Below are positions 1-9,444 of a stretch of 64,000 bases of DNA, one piece after another; within the stretch, counting starts at the first letter, position 1, and every line of letters begins with the position of its first letter. Both the position numbers and the translations under genes were made by a program. Origin of the DNA: Flavobacterium sp. HBTb2-11-1 (lineage in GTDB: Bacteria; Bacteroidota; Bacteroidia; Flavobacteriales; Flavobacteriaceae); assembly GCF_009826975.1 (NCBI RefSeq), contig NZ_WUMO01000005.1:62001-126000 (forward strand), read 5' to 3'. The notes below the pieces were generated by a model. The model saw nothing but the letters and a program-made list of their open reading frames with translations, did no database searches and had not been told where the DNA came from.

Positions 1-1
1 T

Positions 2-151
2 GATACTGGATTAGTAGAAATTGTGGAGCTTGAAAATCACCCATTTTTCATTGGTGTACAATACCACCCAGAATACAAGAGTACAGTTGCAAATCCGCAC
101 CCTATTTTTGTGAACTTTGTGGCAGCTGCTGTAAATGCACATAAAAAATAA
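2..151 (+). CDS. pyrG: CTP synthase, C-terminal end (partial)
   Basis: The last 49 codons of a gene that begins before the window. The reading frame ends [17 protein letters not shown]...[11 protein letters not shown]. The HPE triad is the His-Glu part of the Cys-His-Glu catalytic triad of class I glutamine amidotransferases, and the surrounding [13 protein letters not shown] is the characteristic end of CTP synthase, which makes CTP from UTP with glutamine as ammonia donor. The next gene downstream is yidC, an arrangement that I recall as common in flavobacteria. Other class I amidotransferases also end in HPE, but the FxGVQ(F/Y)HPE(F/Y)KS form fits PyrG best. Confidence 0.9.
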   Translation, partial: DTGLVEIVELENHPFFIGVQYHPEYKSTVANPHPIFVNFVAAAVNAHKK

Positions 152-232
152 TAATTATATTCTGTGAAGATGTAACTTTTGGGTAAAACTCATTACTAAT
201 AGCCTTCAACGAATAACTTTTTTAAATTAATA

Positions 233-2155
233 ATGGAAGAAAAAAAATTAGACCTCAATTCGATCATTGGTTTTGTATTGATCTTTGGAATTTTGATTTG
301 GATTATGTACCAAAATCAGCCTTCTGAAAAAGAAATTGCTGCTGAAAAGGCCAAGAAAGAATTAGTTGCTAAACAAGAAGCACAAGCAAAAGCAGATAAA
401 GCTAAAACTGCGTCATTACCAGCTGCAGCTGTAACTCCTGGAGATACAGTTCAATTGGCTCAATTGCAAAAAACTTTAGGAGGATTTGCTTATTCTGCAA
501 CACTTCCTTCTGCAAAAGAAGCTTTTACTACAATCGAAAATGAAAAATTAAGATTAAAGATTGCTAATAAAGGCGGATACATTGTTGAAGCTACTTTAAA
601 GGAATTCGAAAGATTAAAAAAAGGTTCAGGTCAATTAGTTGAGTTAATCAAAAACAATAACTCAAACTTAAATTTACAGCTTCTTACTACAGACAATAGA
701 ACATTAAATTCTAAAGATTTATATTTTGAGCCAACATTAGAAAAAATTGGTGCAGACCAAGTTCTTTCTATGCGTTTGAAAGCTGGAGCTAATGAATTTT
801 TGGAATATAAATACATTTTAAAGCCAAACGATTACTTAGTTGGTTTTGATATTCGTTCTCAAGGCTTAAATAGAGTTTTAAATTCTGCTAAACCAGTTGA
901 TTTGCAATGGGATTTAAAAACATACAGAAACGAAAAAAGTGTTGCTTATGAAAATCGTTATGCGCAAATTGATTATAAATACGAAGAATCAAAATATAAT
1001 AACGTAAGTTCACACGGACAGGGTAAAGAAGAAACTCCTACTAAAGTTAGTTATGTTGCGTTTAAACAGCATTTCTTTACTACAATTTTATCTACAGAAA
1101 AACCTTTTGAAACTTCAAAACTACAATCTGACGATTTAGTTAAAGACGATAAAATTGATACAGTTTTCACAAAACAGTTTAGAGCTAATTTGCCTTTAGC
1201 GTTTACAAATGGAGAGATCGATTACAAAATGAATTTGTACATGGGTCCTGCAGATTACAAAACATTAAAAGCTTACGATAAAAACTTCGAAAAGATTATT
1301 CCATTAGGGTGGGGAATCTTCGGATGGATCAACAAATGGATTTTCATTCCATTATTCGGATTCTTAAGTTCAACAATTGGATTGTCATTAGGAATTGCCA
1401 TCATTATTTTTACGATTATCATCAAATTGGCTATGTCGCCAATTACGTATAAGTCATTCTTGTCTCAGGCTAAAATGAAAGTTTTAAGACCTGATATTGC
1501 TGAGTTGGGAGAGAAATTCAAAAAAGACCCAATGAAGAAACAACAGGAGACAATGAAACTGTACAACAAAGCAGGAGTAAACCCAATGGCCGGATGTATT
1601 CCAGCTTTGATTCAGCTTCCATTTATGTATGCATCGTTCCAGTTTTTTCCTGCAGCATTTGAATTAAGACAAAAAAGCTTCCTTTGGGCAGACGATTTAT
1701 CATCTTTTGACTCAATTGTAAAATTACCATTCAACATTCCGATGTATGGAGATCATATCAGTTTGTTTCCGATTTTGGCGGCAATTGCGATTTTCTTCTA
1801 CATGAAAATGACTTCTGGAGATCAGCAAATGGCAGCTCCTCAGCAAGAAGGTATGCCAGATATGGCAAAAATGATGAAAATCATGATTTATGTTTCGCCA
1901 TTAATGATGTTGATTTTCTTCAATAATTATGGTTCTGGATTATCTTTATACAACTTCATTTCGAACTTAATTACAATCGGAATTATGTTTGTGATCAAGA
2001 ATTACATTGTAGACAGTGATAAAATTCACGCTCAGATTCAAGAAAACAAACAAAGAGAGCCTAAAAAACCAAGTAAGTTCCAACAGCGTCTTCAAGAAGT
2101 AATGGAACAGCAAGAAGCGGCAAAAGCGGCTCAGGCAAATAAAAAGAAGAAATAA
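233..2155 (+). CDS. yidC: Membrane protein insertase YidC
   Basis: Inserts and folds inner-membrane proteins, alone or with SecYEG. The 640-aa product has an N-terminal membrane anchor (about residues 10-27), a charged Ala/Lys linker, a large periplasmic beta-supersandwich domain (about 85-350), then the conserved Oxa1/YidC five-helix core from about residue 365. The core shows the expected PITYKSFLSQAKMK cytoplasmic hairpin start, KAGVNPMAGCIPALIQLPFMYASFQF, and a Lys-rich C-terminal tail (ending QANKKKK) typical of ribosome-contacting tails. Length matches Bacteroidota YidC. An ATG start at 233 lies 81 bp after pyrG. A hairpin terminator follows the stop, so the gene probably ends a pyrG-yidC transcript. 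Confidence 0.97.
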   Translation: MEEKKLDLNSIIGFVLIFGILIWIMYQNQPSEKEIAAEKAKKELVAKQEAQAKADKAKTASLPAAAVTPGDTVQLAQLQKTLGGFAYSATLPSAKEAFTTIENEKLRLKIANKGGYIVEATLKEFERLKKGSGQLVELIKNNNSNLNLQLLTTDNRTLNSKDLYFEPTLEKIGADQVLSMRLKAGANEFLEYKYILKPNDYLVGFDIRSQGLNRVLNSAKPVDLQWDLKTYRNEKSVAYENRYAQIDYKYEESKYNNVSSHGQGKEETPTKVSYVAFKQHFFTTILSTEKPFETSKLQSDDLVKDDKIDTVFTKQFRANLPLAFTNGEIDYKMNLYMGPADYKTLKAYDKNFEKIIPLGWGIFGWINKWIFIPLFGFLSSTIGLSLGIAIIIFTIIIKLAMSPITYKSFLSQAKMKVLRPDIAELGEKFKKDPMKKQQETMKLYNKAGVNPMAGCIPALIQLPFMYASFQFFPAAFELRQKSFLWADDLSSFDSIVKLPFNIPMYGDHISLFPILAAIAIFFYMKMTSGDQQMAAPQQEGMPDMAKMMKIMIYVSPLMMLIFFNNYGSGLSLYNFISNLITIGIMFVIKNYIVDSDKIHAQIQENKQREPKKPSKFQQRLQEVMEQQEAAKAAQANKKKK

Positions 2156-2162
2156 TTCTCAA

Positions 2163-2193
2163 TAAAAAAATCTCGATTTATCGGGATTTTTTT
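2163..2193 (+). terminator. Rho-independent terminator of yidC
   Basis: Stem AATCTCGAT / ATCGGGATT with a TT loop, followed by a run of seven T, eight bases after the yidC stop codon. One G-T wobble is in the stem. Confidence 0.8.
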
Positions 2194-2248
2194 ATACCAT
2201 TATACTTTATAATTAAGATTTTCGTTAAGCTTAAAAATAGAATTTATT

Positions 2249-2974
2249 ATGATCTCAAAAAAAATCATACTTGGATTATTCTTCCTAACAGCATTAGTTT
2301 CAAATGCTCAATCAGATATTAATAAAGTTGATGCAGCCGGAAAAAAAGACGGACTTTGGAAAGGAACTTATGCAGAATCTAAACGCCCTCGCTACGAAGG
2401 CACTTTTAACCACGGAAAAGAAACTGGAATTTTTAAATTTTTTGATGACACAAAAAAAGGAGATGTTATAGCTACAAGAGATTTTAGCGCCAACGATGGA
2501 AGTTCGTACACTATTTTTTACGATCAGAATAAAAATAAAGTAAGTGAAGGAAAAGAGATCGGAAAAGCGCGTGAAGGCGAATGGAAATATTATCATAAAG
2601 CTTCTAAAGTTTTGATGACCGTTGAGAATTATAAAAATGGGAAATTGGAAGGATTAAAAACGATTTACTACCCAAATGGTCAAGTTGCTGAAGAAATGAC
2701 TTATAAAAACGGTTTGAAAGAAGGGCCATATAAAAAAATTGGTGTAGATGGAACCCTTCTGGAAGAATCGTATTTTAAAAATAACGAATACAACGGAGAA
2801 ACTGTTTTTTATGATTCAAACAAATCTATTGCTTCTAAAGGTAAATTCGTAAATGGTAAAAAAGCAGGGATCTGGCAGTTTTATCAAAAAGGAAAACTAG
2901 TGAAAGAAGTAAATATGAGTGATCCTAAAAACACGAATAAAGCTTCTGAAAAAGTGGGAACGGCAAAAAAATAA
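2249..2974 (+). CDS. Secreted MORN/YwqK-like repeat protein
   Basis: 241 aa with a signal peptide (KKIILGLFFLTALVSNAQS, cleavage near residue 20). The mature part is a series of MORN-like units of about 20-23 residues with the pattern YxNGxxxGxxxxYYxNG, e.g. YKNGKLEGLKTIYYPNG and YKNGLKEGPYKKIGVDG, ending in a basic tail. Such proteins are usually annotated as MORN-repeat or YwqK-family antitoxin proteins. There is no toxin gene beside it, so the antitoxin label is not supported here. Location is probably periplasmic or cell surface. It lies alone between the yidC terminator and the DUF4956 gene. Function unknown. Confidence 0.75.
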   Translation: MISKKIILGLFFLTALVSNAQSDINKVDAAGKKDGLWKGTYAESKRPRYEGTFNHGKETGIFKFFDDTKKGDVIATRDFSANDGSSYTIFYDQNKNKVSEGKEIGKAREGEWKYYHKASKVLMTVENYKNGKLEGLKTIYYPNGQVAEEMTYKNGLKEGPYKKIGVDGTLLEESYFKNNEYNGETVFYDSNKSIASKGKFVNGKKAGIWQFYQKGKLVKEVNMSDPKNTNKASEKVGTAKK

Positions 2975-3032
2975 GAATTTAAAATCTCAGAATTCATTGC
3001 TTAAATTAATAAAAGGTTTATTGGAAAATGTT

Positions 3033-3040
3033 TACATTTG
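3033..3040 (+). promoter_or_regulatory. Bacteroidota -7 element (TAnnTTTG)
   Basis: TACATTTG lies 22 bp upstream of the DUF4956 start codon. No well-spaced -33 TTTG is visible, so only the -7 half is supported. Confidence 0.45.
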
Positions 3041-3061
3041 ATTAACCAATTATGCTAACCT

Positions 3062-3619
3062 ATGGATTTAAAAGAGCTTTTAGGACGATTTTTACTGTTG
3101 TTTTTTTCGATTTTGGTTCTGTATTTTTTCTCCAACAGAAAAGATAATGCGACCATAAATCCGTTGATGGTTATTGTCGGACTTTGTACTTTTTCGCTCT
3201 GTTATCTTTTTACCAAAATAGAAATTGGAGTTGGAATTGGTTTCGGTTTGTTCGCTATTTTTTCAATCCTCCGATTTAGAACACAGTCTTTCACCGTAAA
3301 TGCGATTATTTTTCTTTTCGCAACCATTACGCTGTCCATTTTGGATATCATGTATCCGTTTGAAAAGATTGAATTACTGCTGTTCTTTCAAATTATTATA
3401 ATTGGATTTTATGTTATTGCTTCAATCATTGTTAATAAACAAGCTTCAAAATATTTCAATTCTGTTGATGTGAAAATTCCGCTTGACGAAAACTTTTCTT
3501 TAAACTCAGAAATAATTAGAAAATCAATTCAAGAAAAAATTAAGATTGAAGATTTTGATTTTAGAATTGTGTTAATCAATACGGCGGCCAACGAAATAGA
3601 TTTATTGGTTTTCTATTAA
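3062..3619 (+). CDS. DUF4956-family membrane protein
   Basis: 185 aa with four to five hydrophobic segments in the first 135 residues, including GFGLFAIFSILRFRTQ, the conserved signature of DUF4956 proteins, followed by a soluble C-terminal domain of about 50 residues. DUF4956 proteins are inner-membrane proteins of unknown function, in some bacteria found near polyphosphate-polymerase/VTC-like genes; no such neighbour is seen here. Its stop codon overlaps the stop codon of the opposite-strand gene (TAA at 3617-3619 against the reverse stop at 3616-3618), so there is no room for a terminator between the two convergent genes. Confidence 0.8.
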   Translation: MDLKELLGRFLLLFFSILVLYFFSNRKDNATINPLMVIVGLCTFSLCYLFTKIEIGVGIGFGLFAIFSILRFRTQSFTVNAIIFLFATITLSILDIMYPFEKIELLLFFQIIIIGFYVIASIIVNKQASKYFNSVDVKIPLDENFSLNSEIIRKSIQEKIKIEDFDFRIVLINTAANEIDLLVFY

Positions 3620-5493
3620 TCGTTGAACGGACGAACTTGTTTGATGTACAAATCTCTTTTTTCGCCAACAATTTTAAACTCGATATCGACAGGATGAAAT
3701 TGGTTTTTGCGCCAATAGCGATACATTTTGCTTTCAATTTTTTTGCTGACATCATAAATATTACTCATTTCTTTACGAGTCAATAGCGGTTCATTATTAT
3801 TCAAATTGGAATTGGAAGTATAGTCGATATCAAAGTCGGTTTCGTCTTTTCCGTCGTTAAAATGATAGGCGACAAATTGTTCGCAGATTTCTCCTTTTTC
3901 GGGTTTCACAACCGAATTTTCTCCTTTTTGAACATTCACAGTAATTCCAGGAAAGTTCTCTCTGAATATATTTTTAGTGATAATTACACCATTGGCCAAT
4001 TCATCCGGAAAAGAGCGATGTACTAAAACGCCCATTGCAATATTTTGCTGGTCGATTCCAAAAAGCTCCCTTTCATTATACGAAGCTTCGTTCCAGACAC
4101 TTGCCCAAACTTGTTTTATGGCTTTTTCAAAAGTTTTGACGCTGTCGCCGATGATTCCAGTTTTAGAATCGTATAATCCTGCGCCATTGAAATCGTCCAG
4201 ATCTTCTGCATTGGTAGAAGAGCGAAATCTGAAATTTTTGAATTTGGCATCTTTAAAAGCGGTATTCAATTTTGAAATTAATTCAGGATCAATAGGTTCT
4301 TTTTTAATAGCATCTCTAATTTTTTTCAATTGTTTGTTAATCCAAACAGTTGAGTCTTTATGCGGATAAGCTAAAAGTTCTGCAATTAAAGGTGAAATGG
4401 AAGATTTCTGAATATGTCTTGTATAATAGAAAAAGGGAATAGCATGCGCATTTTCTGGAACTTTAAAAGGAATTTCTTTTGAAATAGCAATTAAATAAGC
4501 CATGTTTTGCGCTTTCGAACCAATATAATTCACTCCCTTTTTTGGAATTTCAGATAAGTTGACTAAATCTGTTACAGAATTGTCAATTGTTAGTTTTTTC
4601 TTTTTCCCAGCAGATTTCACTGGAATTTTTTTAGTGGTTTCTTTTATGAAAAAAGTATCGACCTGAATTTTTAATTCTACCTTTTTAGAAAGCAGTCTTT
4701 TGATATTGTTATCTTTTTCAACATCGGTATACGCCATAATAGGAATCTTTCTGTTTTTTCCTAAAAGAACCAAATGGCTTAAAGGCGTTTGGAGTTCATT
4801 CACAATAATTCCTCGCACATTCGGAAGAATATCAGGCGTTCCATCCAAAATAATGATTTCATCAGGATTGGGTTTTGCGGTTTCTAATTCTTTGATTTTG
4901 TATTTTTTTAGAATGCCAACATTACTGCTTCGAACAACTTCCTGATATTTAATTTCGCCAAAAATATAATCTGATTTCACGCACGGAATTTTGAATTTCT
5001 GCTCCTGATACCAATTCATCATATCTGGATTATTCAAATAAAATTTAAGTTTTTCGCCAATAAAAGTGGAATTTTTTACCATATTAAAAAAACGTTCAAT
5101 CAATGGCAAAGGCATATGATCGGACGCGGCGAGTTCAAAAATCCATTTGTCGGTTCCTTTAATATGATTCAAATTTCCGAGAAGAAAATCTCGATTTTTT
5201 TCGGTATCGCTATAGTTTTCATTGTTGAATACTTCGAGATCGTGGCCGTAGCCTAAATAATTGACAACAAAATCGAAATGAAGCAAAATAACGCTGCTGT
5301 TGAAATAATACATTTTCTGTTTTCGGAGATCGTAAATCACTTTTACCGATTCGATATTCGAAAATTTATCAGATAAAGGTTTTCCTTTAAACGCCTTGTA
5401 GGCTTCATAATTTGGCAAAGACGCGCTAAATCGTTGCGCGCTAATAGAACTTAGGGAGAGAAGGAAAAATAGACTGTAAATGTATTTTTTCAT
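3616..5493 (-). CDS. Secreted PEP/pyruvate-binding (PPDK_N-like) protein
   Basis: 625 aa. A cleavable signal peptide covers residues 1-20 (YIYSLFFLLSLSSISAQ). Residues about 215-260 resemble the swivelling phosphohistidine domain of dikinases (RGIIVNELQTPLSHLVLL, His240). Residues about 315-625 are a PEP/pyruvate-binding ATP-grasp domain: GSKAQNMAYL, RSSTNAEDLDDFNGAGLYDS (424-443) and the closing VDIEFKIVGEKRDLYIKQVRP. The order swivel-His then ATP-grasp is that of glucan water dikinase rather than pyruvate phosphate dikinase. A signal peptide on an ATP-dependent fold is odd, because the periplasm has no ATP. Function not established; it may act on periplasmic or surface glycans or phospho-compounds. 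Confidence 0.75.
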   Translation of the reverse strand: MKKYIYSLFFLLSLSSISAQRFSASLPNYEAYKAFKGKPLSDKFSNIESVKVIYDLRKQKMYYFNSSVILLHFDFVVNYLGYGHDLEVFNNENYSDTEKNRDFLLGNLNHIKGTDKWIFELAASDHMPLPLIERFFNMVKNSTFIGEKLKFYLNNPDMMNWYQEQKFKIPCVKSDYIFGEIKYQEVVRSSNVGILKKYKIKELETAKPNPDEIIILDGTPDILPNVRGIIVNELQTPLSHLVLLGKNRKIPIMAYTDVEKDNNIKRLLSKKVELKIQVDTFFIKETTKKIPVKSAGKKKKLTIDNSVTDLVNLSEIPKKGVNYIGSKAQNMAYLIAISKEIPFKVPENAHAIPFFYYTRHIQKSSISPLIAELLAYPHKDSTVWINKQLKKIRDAIKKEPIDPELISKLNTAFKDAKFKNFRFRSSTNAEDLDDFNGAGLYDSKTGIIGDSVKTFEKAIKQVWASVWNEASYNERELFGIDQQNIAMGVLVHRSFPDELANGVIITKNIFRENFPGITVNVQKGENSVVKPEKGEICEQFVAYHFNDGKDETDFDIDYTSNSNLNNNEPLLTRKEMSNIYDVSKKIESKMYRYWRKNQFHPVDIEFKIVGEKRDLYIKQVRPFND

Positions 5494-5574
5494 AGATAAA
5501 AAATGAATGATTAAATGTACTTAAAAAAGTAATAAGTTTTATCTACTGCGGGATTGCTTAAACTAATGCAAACC

Positions 5575-5608
5575 TTTGTGAAATTTTCTATTATTTGGCG
5601 TACCTTTG
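5575..5608 (+). promoter_or_regulatory. Promoter of mnmA
   Basis: TTTG at 5575-5578, 22 bp spacer, TACCTTTG at 5601-5608: a near-ideal Bacteroidota sigma-A promoter 27 bp before the mnmA ATG. Confidence 0.75.
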
Positions 5609-5634
5609 CAACCTTAAAAAATTAAACATTCAAA

Positions 5635-6822
5635 ATGAAACGAGTAGTTGTTGGACTTTCAGGTGGAGTAGATTCTAGTGTTGCAGCATATTTATTGCAG
5701 CAGCAGGGATACGAAGTAATTGGCCTTTTTATGAAGAACTGGCACGATGATTCGGTTACTATTTCTAACGAATGTCCTTGGCTTGAAGACAGTAATGATG
5801 CTTTGCTTGTTGCTGAAAAATTAGGCATACCGTTTCAAACTGTTGATCTAAGCGAAGAATATAAAGAGAAAATCGTTGATTATATGTTCAACGAATACGA
5901 AAAAGGGAGAACTCCAAATCCTGATGTGCTTTGTAACCGCGAAATCAAATTTGATGTATTTATGAAAATCGCTTTAAGTCTTGGCGCAGATTATGTGGCT
6001 ACGGGACATTATTGCCAAAAAAGCGAAATCGAAGTGGACGGAAAAACAGTGTATCAACTGATTGCCGGAAATGATGTAAACAAAGATCAATCATATTTCT
6101 TATGTCAGTTGTCGCAAGAACAATTGTCCAAAGCCCTATTTCCTATTGGAGCTTTAACAAAACCAGAAGTGCGAGAAATTGCGGCTGAAATGGAATTGGT
6201 TACTGCAGAAAAGAAAGATTCTCAAGGTTTATGTTTTATTGGAAAAGTTCGTCTTCCAGAATTTTTACAGCAAAAACTACAGCCTAAAGAAGGTAAAATT
6301 GTTCAGGTTGATAAAAATGATCCGATTTACAATATTGAGAAATCAGCTGACCTTTCTTTGGAGGAAAGATTAAAGTTAGAATCTCAAAAGCTAGACTATG
6401 TTCCAACAATGGGAAAAGTGGTTGGAAAACACCAAGGAGCTCATTACTTTACTGTTGGACAAAGAAAAGGTCTGAATGTTGGAGGAACAACAGATCCTTT
6501 GTTTGTAATTGCAACCGATGTAGAAACCAATGCCATTTATACAGGTATGTCTAGCCAGCATCCAGGTTTATTCAAAAAAGCACTTTTTGTTGGAAAATCT
6601 GAAGTGCACTGGATTAGAGAAGATATGACGTTAAAAGCAGGAGAAAAAATGGAAGTGATAGCAAGAATTCGTTACCGTCAGCCTTTGCAAAAAGCCGTTT
6701 TGTATCAGTTTGAAGACGGAATGTATGTAGAGTTTGAGGAGCCGCAGTCTGCTATTACAGAAGGACAATTTGTTGCTTGGTATTTAGAAAATGAATTAGT
6801 TGGTTCGGGAGTAATTTCTTAG
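5635..6822 (+). CDS. mnmA: tRNA 2-thiouridine(34) synthase MnmA
   Basis: Activates U34 of tRNA Lys/Glu/Gln with ATP and transfers sulfur to make 2-thiouridine. The 395-aa protein opens with the PP-loop motif [13 protein letters not shown] (residues 6-18) and carries [15 protein letters not shown] with the catalytic/persulfide Cys, ATGHYC, the DQSYFLCQL motif, [10 protein letters not shown] with the second Cys, and the C-terminal beta-barrel segment [10 protein letters not shown]...[15 protein letters not shown]. Length and motif order match MnmA/TrmU. The ATG start has its own promoter just upstream. The insert around [26 protein letters not shown] looks like a lineage-specific loop after the Cys motif. 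Confidence 0.96.
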   Translation: MKRVVVGLSGGVDSSVAAYLLQQQGYEVIGLFMKNWHDDSVTISNECPWLEDSNDALLVAEKLGIPFQTVDLSEEYKEKIVDYMFNEYEKGRTPNPDVLCNREIKFDVFMKIALSLGADYVATGHYCQKSEIEVDGKTVYQLIAGNDVNKDQSYFLCQLSQEQLSKALFPIGALTKPEVREIAAEMELVTAEKKDSQGLCFIGKVRLPEFLQQKLQPKEGKIVQVDKNDPIYNIEKSADLSLEERLKLESQKLDYVPTMGKVVGKHQGAHYFTVGQRKGLNVGGTTDPLFVIATDVETNAIYTGMSSQHPGLFKKALFVGKSEVHWIREDMTLKAGEKMEVIARIRYRQPLQKAVLYQFEDGMYVEFEEPQSAITEGQFVAWYLENELVGSGVIS

Positions 6823-6866
6823 CTTTATACTTTATTTGGGAGTAAATCCCTTAATGGTATAAATTG

Positions 6867-8474
6867 ATGAGATATAACTTTACTTTTCTTTTATTACTTC
6901 TTTCGTTTGCAGTATTTTCGCAAGAAGATGCGTGGGTTTATTTTAATGCGAAGCCTAATGCGCAGACTTTCTATGACAATCCACTTACTGAACTTTCGCA
7001 AAGAGCTTTGGATCGAAGAACCAGCCAGAATATCGCTTTGGATATAACAGATGCTCCTTTGGAAACGTCATATGTTAATCAGATTAAAGCGAGTACGGGA
7101 ATAATAGTTATGGCACAGTCAAAATGGCTGAATGCACTTCATATTCAAGGAACACAGACTAATATCAATGCTTTAAAATCTTTATCTTTTGTTTCTAGAA
7201 TTGAGTTTGCCAATAAAACTTTAAATACCACAGGAAAAAGAGTTTCGGAAGCTTCCATTAATCAGTCTCATGATAAGTTAAAAACGGAAGTTGACTATTC
7301 TTACGGAAATTCTGCCAATCAGATTCAATTGCTGAACGGACAAGTTTTGCATCAGCAGAATTATACAGGAGAAGGAAAAATTATAGCAGTTTTAGATGCA
7401 GGATTTCCAGGTGTAAATACAGCTCAGCCGTTTGAAAATCTCAGAAATAATAATAAAATTTTAGGTGGTTACGATTATACTACGCGAAATGCCAATTTTT
7501 ACGCAGGAGACGATCACGGTACTTTAGTATTATCTACAATGGGCGGTTATAAAGCAAATTCGTTGGTGGGAACAGCTCCAAATGCATCGTACTATCTTTT
7601 TATCACAGAGATTGATGCGCAGGAGATTCCGTTAGAAGAATCGCTTTGGGTTGAAGCGGCTGAAAAAGCTGATGCTTTGGGCGTTGATTTAATTACGACT
7701 TCATTAGGATATTTTGGTGATCGTGATAATCCAAATTACAACCATACCTACAGCGATATGAACGGAATTACTACTTTTATTTCTCGTGGTGCCGAAATTG
7801 CTTTTAGCAAAGGAATATTAGTTTTGGCTTCTGCTGGAAATGAAGGAACTCAGACAGAAAAGCACATTGGTTCGCCTGCAGATGCGGTTTCAGTGTTGGC
7901 AATTGGTTCTGTTAATGCATCTAAAGTAAAAGCTGGTTCCAGTTCGATTGGACCAAGTTATGACGGAAGAATAAAACCCGATGTTATGGCGCAAGGAGTT
8001 GCAGCGGTAGTTTCTGATGCAAATGGAAACATTGTTACAGCAAACGGAACCTCATTTTCATGTCCGATCATGGCAGGAATGGCAGCTTCTTTGTGGCAGG
8101 CATTTCCAACTAAAACTAATAAAGAAATTAGACAGATGATTTTGCAATCAGCTGATCGATATGCTAATCCGGATAATAATTATGGATATGGAATTCCGAA
8201 TTTTGGTGCTGCATTAAGCGTCTACAGTTTTATTGCAGAAACTTCGTTTTCGGTATATCCAAATCCAGTTAAAAATGAGGTTTCTTTTTCTTTTTTAAAT
8301 GAAAATAATACGGCATCGGTAACTATTTATTCTATTTTAGGACAAAAATTAATCGAAGAAAAAATCAATAATTCAAATCCAGTTCTTTCCCTACAATCAC
8401 TTCAAAGCGGATTGTACATCTATCGTTTTGATGCCGATAATCTGCATAAAACAGGGAAAATAATCAAGCAATAA
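6867..8474 (+). CDS. S8 family subtilisin-like peptidase, T9SS-exported
   Basis: Secreted serine protease. I start it at the ATG at 6867 rather than the in-frame TTG at 6864. A signal peptide (FTFLLLLLSFAVFSQ) is followed by a propeptide-like region, then the subtilase domain with the catalytic Asp in IIAVLDAGF, His in GDDHGTLVLS and Ser in GTSFSCPIMAGMAASL. The oxyanion Asn is probably in LASAGNEGTQ. The last about 75 residues (SVYPNPVKNEVSF...SLQSGLYIYRFD...GKIIKQ) form a type A T9SS C-terminal sorting domain, so the protein should cross the outer membrane by the type IX system. It starts 44 bp after mnmA and may be read through from it; the oxidoreductase follows 5 bp later. Confidence 0.93.
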   Translation: MRYNFTFLLLLLSFAVFSQEDAWVYFNAKPNAQTFYDNPLTELSQRALDRRTSQNIALDITDAPLETSYVNQIKASTGIIVMAQSKWLNALHIQGTQTNINALKSLSFVSRIEFANKTLNTTGKRVSEASINQSHDKLKTEVDYSYGNSANQIQLLNGQVLHQQNYTGEGKIIAVLDAGFPGVNTAQPFENLRNNNKILGGYDYTTRNANFYAGDDHGTLVLSTMGGYKANSLVGTAPNASYYLFITEIDAQEIPLEESLWVEAAEKADALGVDLITTSLGYFGDRDNPNYNHTYSDMNGITTFISRGAEIAFSKGILVLASAGNEGTQTEKHIGSPADAVSVLAIGSVNASKVKAGSSSIGPSYDGRIKPDVMAQGVAAVVSDANGNIVTANGTSFSCPIMAGMAASLWQAFPTKTNKEIRQMILQSADRYANPDNNYGYGIPNFGAALSVYSFIAETSFSVYPNPVKNEVSFSFLNENNTASVTIYSILGQKLIEEKINNSNPVLSLQSLQSGLYIYRFDADNLHKTGKIIKQ

Positions 8475-8479
8475 TTTTA

Positions 8480-9424
8480 ATGAATAAAATCACTCAGCTT
8501 TTCAATATAAAATACCCAATCATTCAAGGCGGAATGATCTGGAATAGCGGTTACAAATTGGCTTCGGCTGTAAGCAATGCAGGAGGTTTAGGACTTATTG
8601 GAGCAGGTTCGATGTATCCAGAAGTTTTAAGAGAACACATTCAGAAATGTAAAAAAGCTACTGATAAACCTTTTGGAGTCAATATTCCGATGTTATATCC
8701 AAACATTGAAGAAATAATGAATATTGTGGTAGAAGAAGGCGTAAAAATTGTTTTTACTTCAGCTGGAAATCCGAAAACGTGGACTTCTTTTTTGAAAGAA
8801 AGAGGTGTTACCGTTGTTCACGTGGTTAGCAGCAGTGTTTTTGCGTTGAAAGCCCAAGATGCTGGCGTAGATGCAGTAGTAGCTGAAGGTTTTGAGGCAG
8901 GTGGACACAACGGACGCGAAGAAACCACTACTTTTACTTTGATTCCGATGGTAAAAGAAAAAATCAAGATTCCGCTGATTGCTGCTGGAGGAATTGCAAC
9001 AGGAAGAGGAATGCTTGCTGCCATGATTTTAGGCGCAGATGGTGTTCAGGTTGGAAGCCGTTTTGCAGCATCTGTAGAATCGTCTTCGCACAATAATTTC
9101 AAGGAAACAATAGTTAATACTTTGGAAGGTGGCACTCAATTGACTCTGAAAGAATTAGCGCCTGTTCGATTGATAAAGAATAAATTTTATCAGGACGTTC
9201 AGGATTTGTATCAAAAATGCCCATCTAAAGAAGAATTGGTTCAGCTTTTAGGAAGAGCAAGAGCCAAAAGAGGAATGTTTGAAGGAGATTTGGAAGAGGG
9301 AGAATTAGAAATCGGTCAAGTAGCAGGTCTGATTCACGAAATTTTACCCGTTGAAGAAATTATTCAACAAATGATAGCCGAATTTGAAACCGCATCCAAA
9401 GAAAAGACTACATTTGAGTTTTAA
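8480..9424 (+). CDS. NAD(P)H-dependent FMN oxidoreductase (nitronate monooxygenase/FabK family)
   Basis: 314-aa TIM-barrel flavoprotein. It shows YPIIQGGMIW at the N-terminus, SNAGGLGLIGAGS, FTSAGNP, the EGFEAGGHNGR segment containing the His typical of the family, and the FMN phosphate-binding region IAAGGIATGRGMLAAMILGADGVQVGSRF. The family includes nitronate monooxygenases and FabK-type enoyl-ACP reductases, which are hard to tell apart by eye. The gene begins 5 bp after the subtilase stop and probably shares its transcript, although the two products act in different compartments. Confidence 0.85.
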   Translation: MNKITQLFNIKYPIIQGGMIWNSGYKLASAVSNAGGLGLIGAGSMYPEVLREHIQKCKKATDKPFGVNIPMLYPNIEEIMNIVVEEGVKIVFTSAGNPKTWTSFLKERGVTVVHVVSSSVFALKAQDAGVDAVVAEGFEAGGHNGREETTTFTLIPMVKEKIKIPLIAAGGIATGRGMLAAMILGADGVQVGSRFAASVESSSHNNFKETIVNTLEGGTQLTLKELAPVRLIKNKFYQDVQDLYQKCPSKEELVQLLGRARAKRGMFEGDLEEGELEIGQVAGLIHEILPVEEIIQQMIAEFETASKEKTTFEF

Positions 9425-9444
9425 TTGACTGCAAGAAATATTTT

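Noticed and set aside
2249..2974. Reading the MORN-like protein as an antitoxin of a toxin-antitoxin pair
   Set aside because: No adjacent toxin gene, and the protein carries a signal peptide; the YwqK antitoxin name is a family label only.
3977..4945. Plus-strand frames inside the secreted PEP-binding protein gene
   Set aside because: Antisense shadows of a well-supported gene, without their own start context.
8230..8474. C-terminal part of the subtilase as a separate small gene
   Set aside because: It is in the same frame and is the T9SS sorting domain of the protease.
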